A stretch of 64,000 nt of DNA, taken from contig JACPXC010000001.1 in NCBI GenBank assembly GCA_016196755.1, forward strand, positions 62,001-126,000, in the 5' to 3' direction. The notes below the pieces were generated by a model that ran no database searches, had not been told where the DNA came from, and saw only the letters and a program-made list of their open reading frames with translations. Every line of letters begins with the position of its first letter. Position 1 is the stretch's first letter. Source of the DNA: Elusimicrobiota bacterium (GTDB taxonomy: Bacteria; Elusimicrobiota; Elusimicrobia; UBA1565). The translations under genes and the position numbers were made by a program. This document shows positions 1 through 7,401 of the stretch, piece after piece.

Positions 1-453
1 GAGATCGTGGCCCAGCCGCCGGGCAAGAAGCTCCAGAACCTGTCCCAGCTCTCGGGCGGCGAGAAGACCCTGACCGCGATCGCCCTGCTCTTCGCGTTCT
101 TCATGGTCAAGCCCTCGCCGATCTGCATGCTCGATGAGGCCGACGCCGCGCTCGACGACGCGAACGTCGACCGCTTCGTGTCGATGCTGCGCGAGTTCGG
201 CGGGCGCACGCAGTTTCTCATCGTCAGCCACAACAAGAAGACGATGGAGGCCTGCGACGCGATCTACGGCGTGACGATGGAGGAGTCCGGCGTCACCCAG
301 ATGATGTCGGTCGAGTTCCGCAAGGCCGCCCCCATGGCCTCGGAGGCGGCACTTCCTCGCGATAACGCTCGGTCGGCCGGGTCGGCTGACGGGCCGCGCC
401 CCGACGGTCCGTTCGACCGCGAAGTCGCCCCGATCACCGAGACCGGAGCCTGA
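1..453 (+). CDS. smc: SMC chromosome-partition ATPase, C-terminal end (5'-truncated by window edge)
   Basis: This is the C-terminal head half of an SMC ATPase, which condenses and segregates DNA as a homodimer with ScpA/ScpB. The frame is open from base 1, so the GTG at 7 used by the ORF track is internal. The ABC signature LSGGEK and the Walker B/D-loop LDEADAALDDANV are both present, followed by the usual SHNKKTMEACD switch region and the VTMEESGV tail motif. Beyond the normal SMC end there is an unusual extension of about 45 residues. It contains a 38-nt repeat that occurs again, inverted, at 3106-3143. The stop overlaps the next ATG by one base (TGATG), so translation is probably coupled. 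The family call is firm; the extra tail is unexplained. Confidence 0.93.
   Translation, partial: EIVAQPPGKKLQNLSQLSGGEKTLTAIALLFAFFMVKPSPICMLDEADAALDDANVDRFVSMLREFGGRTQFLIVSHNKKTMEACDAIYGVTMEESGVTQMMSVEFRKAAPMASEAALPRDNARSAGSADGPRPDGPFDREVAPITETGA
342..379 (+). repeat. 38-nt dispersed repeat, copy 1, inside the SMC tail
   Basis: The 38 nt starting GGAGGCGGCACTTCCTCGCG recur in inverse orientation at 3106-3143 with one mismatch. Here the repeat is read in frame as EAALPRDNARSA within a non-conserved C-terminal extension of SMC. It looks like a small mobile or palindromic element tolerated in coding sequence, comparable in principle to the Rickettsia palindromic elements. I saw only two copies in this window. 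Confidence 0.75.
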
Positions 454-1193
454 TGCTCTGGGGCGTCCTCAGCGACATCCATTCGAACCTCGAGGCCCTC
501 GAGGCGGCCGTCGACCGCCTCGCCTCCCAAGGCGCGGAGGGCTGGCTCTGCTGCGGGGACATCGTCGGCTACGGGGCGGAGCCCAACCCGGTCCTCGACA
601 GGCTTCGCGGCCTCAAGAACATCCAGGCGGTGCGCGGCAACCACGACCTCGCCGTCCTCGGCCGCATGGACATCGCCTGGTTCAACGAGGCGGCGCGGGC
701 CGCCGTCGAGTACACCCAGAGCACGATCACCGCGGAGAACCTGGCCTGGCTCAAGGAGCTCCCGCCGCGCGTCGACGCGCCGACCTTCACGCTCGTCCAC
801 GGCTCGCCGCGCAACCCGGCCGAGGAGTACCTCGTGACGGTCCAGCAGTTCCACGACAACTGCAGCTACTTCAAGACCTCGCCCTGCTTCGTCGGGCACA
901 GCCACCTGCCGATGGCCTTCCTCATGAGCGAGCCGGTCAGCTACGTGGACCACGGCCCGCTGACCCCCGGCCAGGTCATCCCCATCCCGGAGCACACCCG
1001 GATCGTCATCAACCCGGGCTCGGTCGGCCAGCCGCGCGACCACGAGCCGCGCGCCTCCTGCGGGCTCTACGACGACGGCGCCCGGACCTTCACGCTCAAC
1101 CGGGTCAAGTACGACGTCGACGCGGTCCAGAAGAAGATCCGGAGCGCCGGCCTGCCCGAGTTCCTCGCCCTGCGCCTGGCCTACGGCCAGTAA
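453..1193 (+). CDS. Calcineurin-like metallophosphoesterase
   Basis: A 246-residue protein of the calcineurin-like phosphoesterase superfamily (YfcE/ApaH-like single-domain group). Metal-binding motifs appear in the canonical order: SDIHSN (D8, H10), GDIVGYG (D36), GNHD (N63, H64), then LVHGSP and GHSH. A dinuclear metal centre hydrolysing a phosphomono- or phosphodiester is expected, but the substrate cannot be told from sequence. There is no signal peptide, so it is cytoplasmic. It overlaps the smc stop by one base and is probably cotranscribed. The length is normal for the family. Confidence 0.9.
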   Translation: MLWGVLSDIHSNLEALEAAVDRLASQGAEGWLCCGDIVGYGAEPNPVLDRLRGLKNIQAVRGNHDLAVLGRMDIAWFNEAARAAVEYTQSTITAENLAWLKELPPRVDAPTFTLVHGSPRNPAEEYLVTVQQFHDNCSYFKTSPCFVGHSHLPMAFLMSEPVSYVDHGPLTPGQVIPIPEHTRIVINPGSVGQPRDHEPRASCGLYDDGARTFTLNRVKYDVDAVQKKIRSAGLPEFLALRLAYGQ

Positions 1194-1230
1194 GCGCCTT
1201 CACCAAGCCCTATCTAAACCGAGTTTCCGC

Positions 1231-1259
1231 TTGACGGATTTTCAGTTTCCCGCTATGCT
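1231..1259 (+). promoter_or_regulatory. Sigma70-type promoter for the toxin-antitoxin pair
   Basis: TTGACG (1231-1236), a 17-bp spacer, then TATGCT (1254-1259). The expected start of transcription coincides with the ATG at 1266, which predicts a leaderless mRNA. No Shine-Dalgarno sequence lies between the -10 and the ATG. Confidence 0.75.
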
Positions 1260-1265
1260 GAAAAC

Positions 1266-1547
1266 ATGAGACGCAAGGAGATCCAGATCGGCCGCCGTAA
1301 TCAAGTCACCATCCCCAAGGAGTTCCTCGAGGAAGGCGTCACGCTCTTCGTCTGCGAAAAGCACGATGACGGTACAATCGTGCTCCATCCGCGGGCCTCG
1401 GTCCCGTTCGGCCAGCGCTGGTTTTGGTCCAAACGCTGGCAGAAGGGCGAGGCGGAGGCGTCGGCCGACATCCGGGCTGGGCGTCTGAAGCGCCATAGTT
1501 CGGCTAAGGACCTCAATAAAGCGCTCGGTCTCGATTCCGGCGAGTGA
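1266..1547 (+). CDS. AbrB/SpoVT-family antitoxin
   Basis: A 93-residue protein with an N-terminal swapped-hairpin AbrB/SpoVT DNA-binding domain (QIGRRNQVTIPKEFLEEG, then TIVLHP). The C-terminal half resembles the toxin-binding tail of AbrB-type antitoxins (an ADIRAGRLKRHSSAKDL segment). The next gene starts on a GTGA overlap and encodes a RelE/ParE-like protein, the usual antitoxin-toxin order. Antitoxins of this type normally repress their own promoter. The start is the ATG placed at the predicted transcription start. Confidence 0.85.
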   Translation: MRRKEIQIGRRNQVTIPKEFLEEGVTLFVCEKHDDGTIVLHPRASVPFGQRWFWSKRWQKGEAEASADIRAGRLKRHSSAKDLNKALGLDSGE

Positions 1548-1834
1548 CGGCATTCGTCCTCCTCACCACGGCGCGCTACGAACGCCAAGTCGCGCGGCTC
1601 TCCCCCGCCGTCCAGAAGCAATTGGCCGCCCGCCATGAACAGTTGGCCGCTAACCCAAGGCATCCCTCCCTACGCACCCACCCCGTCGAAGGGGCGGTAG
1701 GGGATTTTGGGACCAAGGTATTCGAAGCCTACGTGAGCGAGAAGTACCGCCTCACTTGGGAATACGGTCCCAAGAAAGGAGACATCACCCTGCGCAATGT
1801 CGACAATCACGACGACTGCCTCGCCAGCCCCTGA
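1544..1834 (+). CDS. RelE/ParE-superfamily toxin
   Basis: A 96-residue basic protein with the compact RelE/ParE fold pattern: an N-terminal helix region (YERQVARLSPAVQKQL), a central strand FEAYVSEKYRLTWEY and a final ITLRNVDNHDDC strand with a terminal His/Asp. Relatives are ribosome-dependent mRNA interferases or gyrase poisons; sequence alone does not decide which. The GTG start overlaps the antitoxin stop by four bases (GTGA), consistent with translational coupling. Length is typical. Confidence 0.82.
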   Translation: MTAFVLLTTARYERQVARLSPAVQKQLAARHEQLAANPRHPSLRTHPVEGAVGDFGTKVFEAYVSEKYRLTWEYGPKKGDITLRNVDNHDDCLASP

Positions 1835-1885
1835 CAGTGAGTGTCCCCGATCAGAGTCTTCTTAACTGGATCTTACCTAGGGCCC

Positions 1886-1914
1886 TTGAATCCGTAACAC
1901 TCCGAGGCTATATA
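1886..1914 (+). promoter_or_regulatory. Promoter for the TadG/TadE-like pair
   Basis: TTGAAT (1886-1891), a 17-bp spacer and TATATA (1909-1914). The ATG at 1926 lies 12 bases beyond the -10, leaving only a few untranslated bases and no room for a normal ribosome-binding site. A CCTAGGGCCC palindromic stretch abuts the -35. Confidence 0.65.
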
Positions 1915-1925
1915 GGGATAGGCCC

Positions 1926-3095
1926 ATGTTGGGGGTATTCCGCCGTTTGATAGCCGCGGCCGGCCGCGCATTGCGCGGCCGGGAGGGACAGCTCGCCATC
2001 CCGTCGCTGTTCGTCCTGCCCTCCTTGTTCCTCTTCGTCTACCTGCTCTTCGAGACCGCCAAGCTCTCGCGCGAGAAGATCCGCCACCAGTTCGCCCTCG
2101 ACTCGGCTTCCTTCATCGAGATGACGAACTACTCGGACTTCCTCAACCGCTCGGCCTACGTGAACGGGGCCTTCCCCCAGCGCATCTTCTACGAGGGCTT
2201 CTACAACACCTGCATCGAGAAGAAGAACAACACCCAGGGCGACTGCGGCACCCAGGGCGACCGCCTCTACAACATCCTCTACAAGAACGGCGCCTTCCCG
2301 CGCACCGACCAGGCCCCGCCCGACCAGGCGCTCGACAAGGACCCGGTCTGGTTCCTGCAGTTCGGCGGCGCCGGGGCGGGCAAGAACGGCAGCCCGCCCG
2401 ACATGGGCAGCGGCCGGCTCGACCTCATCACGATGCAGGACGCGCTCGACTACTGGCTCTCCTGGGATGACGCGCAGGACATCTACAAGCTCTACGTGCA
2501 GATCTACCAGCTGCTCGGCTCGGTCGAGGACGCCCAGTACTCGGTGTTCAAGCGCCTGACCCGCGACTCCAACCACAGCTTCTTCCAGAAGTCCTACTGG
2601 CTCAACACCAACGACCGCATCGACAAGGGCAAGCAGGGCGCCCAGGGCTTCGAGAACTATTCCTTCAACCCGAAGCCCTACTGCATCCAGGAGATCATGA
2701 TCGTCGGCAACAAGCCTACCAACAACCCGTTCCAGCCCTACGTGCAGTGGGGGCCCTCGTCTCCGGTGCAGATGCCGTCGACGATCGCCGGCTGCCAGCC
2801 GAGCTCGGGGCTGTTCCAAGCCGAGTGGGTCTCGCCGAGCGAGCTGGCCAACATGAACGCCCCGCGCGCCTCGAAGAACTCGCTGGGCCCGCGCGGCTAT
2901 CCGATCGTCCAGAACTGGGGCGAAGGCCTCATCGACCGCAACTATTTCAGCGTCAACTTCATGAAGGAAGTCACCTGCCCGGCCGCCACCGGCTATTCCG
3001 GCGCCGGCCCCTGCGTCCACGCGACGGTCTCGCTCTCCGGAGGACTCCTGTGGCCCAACCCCACCCCGAAATTCCAGACCAGGCTCTATCCATGA
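1926..3095 (+). CDS. TadG-like pilus-assembly protein
   Basis: A 389-residue protein with one N-terminal membrane helix of the TadE/TadG type: GREGQLAIP just before LFVLPSLFLFVYLLFETAKL (about residues 27-48), followed by a helical KIRHQFALDSASF segment. The remaining 330 residues would be extracytoplasmic and contain several Cys that could form disulfides. TadG-like proteins are minor pseudopilins of Flp/Tad pili. The TadE-like gene overlaps its stop by four bases (ATGA). No other tad genes (TadA, TadB, TadC, RcpA) are in the window, so the pseudopilins are orphaned here or serve a related machine. Confidence 0.72.
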   Translation: MLGVFRRLIAAAGRALRGREGQLAIPSLFVLPSLFLFVYLLFETAKLSREKIRHQFALDSASFIEMTNYSDFLNRSAYVNGAFPQRIFYEGFYNTCIEKKNNTQGDCGTQGDRLYNILYKNGAFPRTDQAPPDQALDKDPVWFLQFGGAGAGKNGSPPDMGSGRLDLITMQDALDYWLSWDDAQDIYKLYVQIYQLLGSVEDAQYSVFKRLTRDSNHSFFQKSYWLNTNDRIDKGKQGAQGFENYSFNPKPYCIQEIMIVGNKPTNNPFQPYVQWGPSSPVQMPSTIAGCQPSSGLFQAEWVSPSELANMNAPRASKNSLGPRGYPIVQNWGEGLIDRNYFSVNFMKEVTCPAATGYSGAGPCVHATVSLSGGLLWPNPTPKFQTRLYP

Positions 3096-3637
3096 GCCCG
3101 GTCTTCGGCCGACCGAGCGCTATCGCGAGGAAGTGCCGCCTCCCCGGCCTTGGGGGCGGCCGCCGCCAACGCGAGAGGGGGCAGGCCACCACCGAGGTCG
3201 TGCTGCTCCTGCCGCTGTTCATGTTCTTCCTGTTCGCCTTCTCGAAGGTCTTCGCCCTGCTGATCCTGGTCCAGAAGATGGAGATCGCCTCGTTCTACGC
3301 GGCCCGCCGCTGGCAGCTCGAGTCGCACCGCAACGTCCAGTACGAGGGCAGCTTCGACTCGCCGATCCTCTGCCCCGACATCGAGAACAAGGTGCGCCAG
3401 TATATCGGCTTCAACGACCCTCAGACCCGCGCCTTCCTCGGCCTGCAGAGCGCCACGATCTGCCCGGTGACGCGCACGCAGGTCTGGAACGTGGTGACTC
3501 TCAAGGTCACCACCCGCCCGATGAGCATCAAGGGCTTCCCTCAGCTCAAAGTCCCGGGTTATAACTTCGAGGTCGTGAAGTATGTCCCGAACCGTGATCG
3601 TCCGATCGCCTTCGTGCTCCCGGGGCTGGCGCCTTGA
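3092..3637 (+). CDS. TadE-like minor pseudopilin
   Basis: A 181-residue protein with the TadE signature RERGQATTEVVLLLPLFMFF: a short basic N-terminus, a conserved Glu and a single hydrophobic helix. The ORF track opens the frame at 2747, but the ATG at 3092, overlapping the TadG-like stop as ATGA, gives the normal TadE layout. Residues 5-17 or so are encoded by a 38-nt dispersed repeat, which pushes the membrane helix further from the N-terminus than usual. Four Cys lie in the exported part. It probably acts with the upstream TadG-like protein. Confidence 0.78.
   Translation: MSPVFGRPSAIARKCRLPGLGGGRRQRERGQATTEVVLLLPLFMFFLFAFSKVFALLILVQKMEIASFYAARRWQLESHRNVQYEGSFDSPILCPDIENKVRQYIGFNDPQTRAFLGLQSATICPVTRTQVWNVVTLKVTTRPMSIKGFPQLKVPGYNFEVVKYVPNRDRPIAFVLPGLAP
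3106..3143 (-). repeat. 38-nt dispersed repeat, copy 2, inside the TadE-like gene
   Basis: Reverse complement of the repeat at 342-379, with one A/G mismatch. Read on the plus strand it encodes GRPSAIARKCRLP at the N-terminus of the TadE-like protein. The element is therefore translated in opposite orientations in two unrelated genes. Confidence 0.75.
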
Positions 3638-3677
3638 GCTTTCCCGCCGCGGACTGGCGCCGACCGGAACAATCCGC

Positions 3678-3683
3678 TATCCT
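3678..3683 (+). promoter_or_regulatory. Putative -10 element for the FtsH-like gene
   Basis: TATCCT sits 21 bases upstream of the ATG at 3699, with AGGAG (3684-3688) between them as a possible ribosome-binding site. No TTGACA-like -35 is present at 17 bp (TGGCGC instead), so this is weak; readthrough from the TadE-like gene is also possible. Confidence 0.35.
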
Positions 3684-3698
3684 AGGAGTCTAACGACC

Positions 3699-5423
3699 AT
3701 GCTCTGGGCACGATTTAAACTGTTCATGCAGCGCTTCTGGCTCCCGATGGCCATCGTCGTGGGGCTTTCCATCGCCGTCCTCCTCCCGATATGGTACCTG
3801 GCGGGCATGGAGGAGAGCGTCCGCCGCTATATCGTCGGCATCAACGTGGCCTCCCTGCCGTGGGGCATCCTCCAGACTTTGGTCTTCGTGGCGTTTCTGT
3901 ACCTGCTCCAGTACGGCGGAGGCTTTGCCCAGTTCAAGAAGGCCACCACCGACGCCGCGGCCGTCAACGTGCACTTCTCCGACGTCATCGGCCAGACCGA
4001 GGCCAAGAAGGAGGCCTGGGAGGTGGTCCAGCTCATCAAGGACCGCCAGAAGCTCCAGCAGGTCGGCGGGCGCATCATCCGCGGCCTCATGCTGATGGGC
4101 CCTCCCGGCTGCGGCAAGACCCTCTTGGCCAAGGCCATCGCCACCGAGGCCGGCATCCCGTTCCTCTCCGTGGCCGGTTCCGAGTTCGTCGAGGTCTTCG
4201 TCGGCGTGGGTGCCGCGCGGGTGCGCAAGCTCTTCAAGCAGGCCCGCCAATACGCCCAGGCCTACGGCGGCTGCATCATCTTCATCGACGAGCTCGAGGT
4301 CCTGGGCCGCAAGCGCACCTTCTACGACGCCTTCGGCGGCTCCTCGGAGAGCAACTCGACGCTCAACCAGCTGCTCGTCGAGATGGACGGCATCGTCGAC
4401 AACGACGCCAGCGTCATCGTGATGGGTGCCATGAACGCGGCCGAGGACGTGCTCGACCCGGCGCTCCTGCGCCCCGGCCGCTTCGACCGCAAGGTCCAGA
4501 TCACCCGGCCCAACCTCCAGGAGCGCGAGGAGATCTTCGAGTTCTACGCCCGCAAGATCAAGATGGAGCCCGGGATCGACTACGGTCGGCTGGCCCGCAA
4601 GGCCATCTACCACACCCCGGCGGAGATCGAGAACATCCTCAAGGAAGCGGCGCTCATCACGACCCGCAACAAGAAGTCGATGGTCGGGTACAAGGAGATC
4701 TCGGAGGCCATCGAGCGCATCCAGCTCGGCGTGGCCCATCGCCTGTCGATGACGCCGCGCGAGCGCGAGATGACGGCCTATCACGAGGCCGGGCACCTCG
4801 TGGTGCTCTATCTGACCCATCCCACCAGCGACGTCTTCAAGGCCTCGATCATCTCGCGCGGCGGGGTGCTCGGCGTCGTGCACTCGACCCCGCGCGAGGA
4901 GCTCTACAGCTCCGACCGCAACACCCTCTTCGCCCACATCAAGATGGCGCTGGGCGGCTACGTGGCCGAGAAGTTCAAGTACGGCGTCACCACCGACGGC
5001 GTCAGCTCGGACTTCTCGACGGCCACTCGCGTGGCGCACTCGATGGCATGGCGCTTCGGGATGGGGACCAGCGGGATGATCGGCGACTTCACCTCGATCC
5101 CCGAGAACCTGCTCTCCGAGTCGCTCAAGGCCCAGCTCAACCTCGAGACCCAGCAGATCCTGCGCCAGGGGATGGCCGAGGTCGAGAGCACCCTCAAGGC
5201 CGAGTGGGGCATCGTCGAGCGCTTCGCCGCCGAGCTCCTGCGTCACGACGAGCTCGACTACGACGAGATCGCGCGCATCTTCCTCGAGTTCGGCAAGCAG
5301 CCGCCGCGCAACCTCGGTCCCGAGATGGCGGCCCTGCCGCCCCAGCCGGCCCGCCCGATGCTCCCGGCGGAGATCGCGGCCATCCGGCCGCCGTACGCGC
5401 CTCAAGACAAGAAAGAAGGCTGA
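3699..5423 (+). CDS. FtsH-like membrane AAA+ zinc metalloprotease
   Basis: A 574-residue FtsH-family ATP-dependent protease. Two membrane helices (about 11-34 and 54-72) flank a periplasmic loop of only about 20 residues, versus about 70 in classical FtsH. The AAA+ module has Walker A GPPGCGKT (134-141), a pore-loop FVEVFVGVGAARVR, Walker B IIFIDE, and LLRPGRFDRKV with the arginine finger. The M41 protease domain has HEAGH (362-366) and the third zinc ligand Asp438 in SSDFSTATR, so it should be active. The Walker B continuation is DELE rather than DEID. The ATG at 3699 is preferred over the track start at 3582. It follows two pseudopilin genes and may act in their quality control. It is probably a second FtsH, not the housekeeping one. 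Confidence 0.9.
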   Translation: MLWARFKLFMQRFWLPMAIVVGLSIAVLLPIWYLAGMEESVRRYIVGINVASLPWGILQTLVFVAFLYLLQYGGGFAQFKKATTDAAAVNVHFSDVIGQTEAKKEAWEVVQLIKDRQKLQQVGGRIIRGLMLMGPPGCGKTLLAKAIATEAGIPFLSVAGSEFVEVFVGVGAARVRKLFKQARQYAQAYGGCIIFIDELEVLGRKRTFYDAFGGSSESNSTLNQLLVEMDGIVDNDASVIVMGAMNAAEDVLDPALLRPGRFDRKVQITRPNLQEREEIFEFYARKIKMEPGIDYGRLARKAIYHTPAEIENILKEAALITTRNKKSMVGYKEISEAIERIQLGVAHRLSMTPREREMTAYHEAGHLVVLYLTHPTSDVFKASIISRGGVLGVVHSTPREELYSSDRNTLFAHIKMALGGYVAEKFKYGVTTDGVSSDFSTATRVAHSMAWRFGMGTSGMIGDFTSIPENLLSESLKAQLNLETQQILRQGMAEVESTLKAEWGIVERFAAELLRHDELDYDEIARIFLEFGKQPPRNLGPEMAALPPQPARPMLPAEIAAIRPPYAPQDKKEG

Positions 5424-5429
5424 CGGGTG

Positions 5430-7289
5430 TCAGGGCAGCCGGTAGAGGATCAGCGCACCCTCGCGCCTGAGCGGCTCCCCCGCCCACCCGCGCGGCTTGT
5501 CGGTCACGAGATAACCGGCGCCTAGCTTCTCACGAAGAGACTGCGCGCGAGCCGCATCCAGCTCCGCGTCGACCCGCGCGCCTTCCGCCCCCGCGTTCGG
5601 CGCCGCGGCCAGCCGTCCCAGGTCGATCCCCGAAGCCTCGAGGTCGTCGACGAGCACGGAGGCCCCGCGCCCGAAGGCGAAGGCCAGCCCGATGACCTCC
5701 GGGCAGGGCGTCAGCGCGCGGCGCGCCTCGTTCATGAAGTTCTGGCAGTCGACGACGCCGAGCGGCGAGCCCGTGACGACGGCGTCGGGTTCGAGGTTCG
5801 CGTCGACCCACCGGCCGAGGCGGGCGAGGTCCTGGGGAGCCGGGGCGCGCGCCTCCTTGGCCCAGGACGACGCGCCGGCGGCGGCCAGGAGCACGGCCAA
5901 AGCCGCGGTGCCGGCGTGGCCGCGGCGGCGGGCGGCTTCGCCGGCCGCCAGGGCGAGGCTCAGTCCGACCCCGGACAGCAGGCTGAAGGCCGGCATCGTC
6001 AGCGAGCCGCCTTGGAGGCCGACGCCGCGCAGCAGCGCTTCGAGAGCCGGGCCGAACAGCGCGCCGATGAAGCCGAGCGCGGCCGCGGCCAGCATCGCGG
6101 TGCGGGCCCACGGCCGCCGGCCGGCCGCCAGCGCCGCGCAAGCGGCCACGATGAAGAGGCGCAGGACGTAGTCGTCGAAGCGGGAACTCACCAGGAACGC
6201 CGCGGCCAGCGGCACGCCGGCCTCGGGGGCCTCCGTCACGGCCTTGGCCAGCATCAGCGCGACGAGCACCGTGCCGGCCAGTTGGACCAGGTAAAGGCTG
6301 ACCCAGGGTTGGAGCTTCACGAGCAGGCCCCAGAGCGGCGAGTCCGGCGCGGGGTAAAGGCAGGCCAGCCGTCCGGCGACGACGAAGAACAGGGCCAGGG
6401 CGAACCCGCGCGCCCATAGCCCCGCGCTGGGCAATGCGCGCCAACGCCACCAGGCCAGCGCGATGAGGCTCCAGCCCGTCGTCGAATAGAGCCAGTCTGT
6501 CCGCGCGTAGCCGAAGCCGCCCAGCCAGGGGCGGGCGGCCTTAAACGCCGCGGCGACGAAGGCGGGGTCGAACTCGCGCCACGGGTTGCCGCCCGCCGAT
6601 CCCAGGAGCGGCAGCGCGGCCACGGCGGCGGCGGCTAGGCGCGCGGCCGGCCCGCGCCAGGCGCCGCCTCGGGCGCTGAGCAGTTCGTCGACGCCGAAGA
6701 GCGGCCATAGGTAGATGGCGGGGTTGGCATGGACGTAGGTGGCGACGGCCAGCGTGGCCCAGCCCGCCGCCCGGCGGCCCGCCACCCAGAAGCAGACCGC
6801 CGCCAGGAGCGGGACCAGGCCCATCGTGCGGTCGAGCCCGACCAGGCAGTACGGGGTGTCGCCCATCGCCAGGTGGACCCCCGCGCCGAGGAAGAGCGCC
6901 GCCATGGCTCCGGCCAGGCGGTTGGCCGTGGCCCGCGCGACCAAGATCGCCATCAGGGCCGCCGCGGCCGCCCAGCAGAGGAGCAGGACGATCCCAGCGG
7001 CGGCCTCCGGGCTGGCGCCGGTGACCCGGCAGACGGCGGCCAAGAGGCGGCCCAGCCAAGCCGCCGAGCGGGTATATGGCGCCTCCGCGCCCATCGTCAG
7101 GAAGGCGCTCTTGGCGAGGCTGGGATTGCCCAGGAAGAGGCGGGTGAACAACAGGGGGTAGCTGAATCCGTCGAGCGGCAGCCGTTGAGCCGCCAGGAGG
7201 ACCGCCGCCGCCGCGCTGCCCGCGGCCAAGGTCCAGTCGGGCCGCTCGTCGAGAGGCGGTGCGCGCAGGTCGTTTGAGGAAACGATGAT
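5430..7289 (-). CDS. Polytopic membrane protein, paralogue of the one at 38302
   Basis: About 620 residues with a dozen or so hydrophobic helices and a soluble C-terminal region of about 130 residues (from ASSWAKEAR onward). The HANPAIYLW motif and general layout match NANPAIYLL in the protein at 38302-40152. Such proteins resemble undecaprenyl-linked glycosyltransferase C-like or DUF6798-type integral membrane proteins; function is unknown. The track start at 7439 lies upstream of a good TATAAT (7301-7296) and overlaps the divergent gene, so it cannot be right. No ATG or GTG occurs between that -10 and the first helix; an in-frame ATC sits at +7 (7289) and a TTG lies further in. The start is therefore uncertain. 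Confidence 0.65.
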   Translation of the reverse strand: MIVSSNDLRAPPLDERPDWTLAAGSAAAAVLLAAQRLPLDGFSYPLLFTRLFLGNPSLAKSAFLTMGAEAPYTRSAAWLGRLLAAVCRVTGASPEAAAGIVLLLCWAAAAALMAILVARATANRLAGAMAALFLGAGVHLAMGDTPYCLVGLDRTMGLVPLLAAVCFWVAGRRAAGWATLAVATYVHANPAIYLWPLFGVDELLSARGGAWRGPAARLAAAAVAALPLLGSAGGNPWREFDPAFVAAAFKAARPWLGGFGYARTDWLYSTTGWSLIALAWWRWRALPSAGLWARGFALALFFVVAGRLACLYPAPDSPLWGLLVKLQPWVSLYLVQLAGTVLVALMLAKAVTEAPEAGVPLAAAFLVSSRFDDYVLRLFIVAACAALAAGRRPWARTAMLAAAALGFIGALFGPALEALLRGVGLQGGSLTMPAFSLLSGVGLSLALAAGEAARRRGHAGTAALAVLLAAAGASSWAKEARAPAPQDLARLGRWVDANLEPDAVVTGSPLGVVDCQNFMNEARRALTPCPEVIGLAFAFGRGASVLVDDLEASGIDLGRLAAAPNAGAEGARVDAELDAARAQSLREKLGAGYLVTDKPRGWAGEPLRREGALILYRLP

Positions 7290-7295
7290 AGACCG

Positions 7296-7301
7296 ATTAT
7301 A
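7296..7301 (-). promoter_or_regulatory. -10 element of the minus-strand membrane-protein gene
   Basis: Perfect TATAAT on the minus strand; no TTGACA-like -35 at the right spacing, where a GGGCCC-rich stretch lies instead. Transcription would begin near 7289. Confidence 0.5.
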
Positions 7302-7313
7302 ACACGACGGGTT

Positions 7314-7327
7314 GGGCCCTTGGGCCC
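7314..7327. repeat. Tandem GGGCCC palindromes in a divergent promoter region
   Basis: GGGCCC-TT-GGGCCC between the two divergent promoters. Similar GGGCC-rich palindromes lie next to promoters at about 1880, 17863, 26322 and 61485, suggesting a shared intergenic element or terminator debris. Confidence 0.4.
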
Positions 7328-7344
7328 AGGGCTTTTTGGGTCCC

Positions 7345-7373
7345 TTGACAAAGCAAGGTGCGGCCCTTACACT
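7345..7373 (+). promoter_or_regulatory. Strong promoter of the membrane-protein-array operon
   Basis: TTGACA (7345-7350), a 17-bp spacer and TACACT (7368-7373). The same hexamers and spacing drive the second low-complexity operon at 17857-17885. The ATG at 7402 is preceded by a G-rich Shine-Dalgarno sequence (GGGGGG at 7386). Confidence 0.8.
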
Positions 7374-7401
7374 GATAACGTCGTAGGGGGGATGGCAAAT
7401 C

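Noticed and set aside
1908-3020. 370-aa minus-strand frame opposite the TadG-like gene
   Set aside because: Val/Leu/Arg/Glu-rich antisense shadow with no ribosome-binding site; the plus strand has a promoter and a recognisable membrane-helix layout.
3791-5470. 559-aa plus-strand frame overlapping the FtsH-like gene
   Set aside because: Arg/Gly/Pro-rich out-of-frame translation of an intact protease gene; it has no start context and no motifs.
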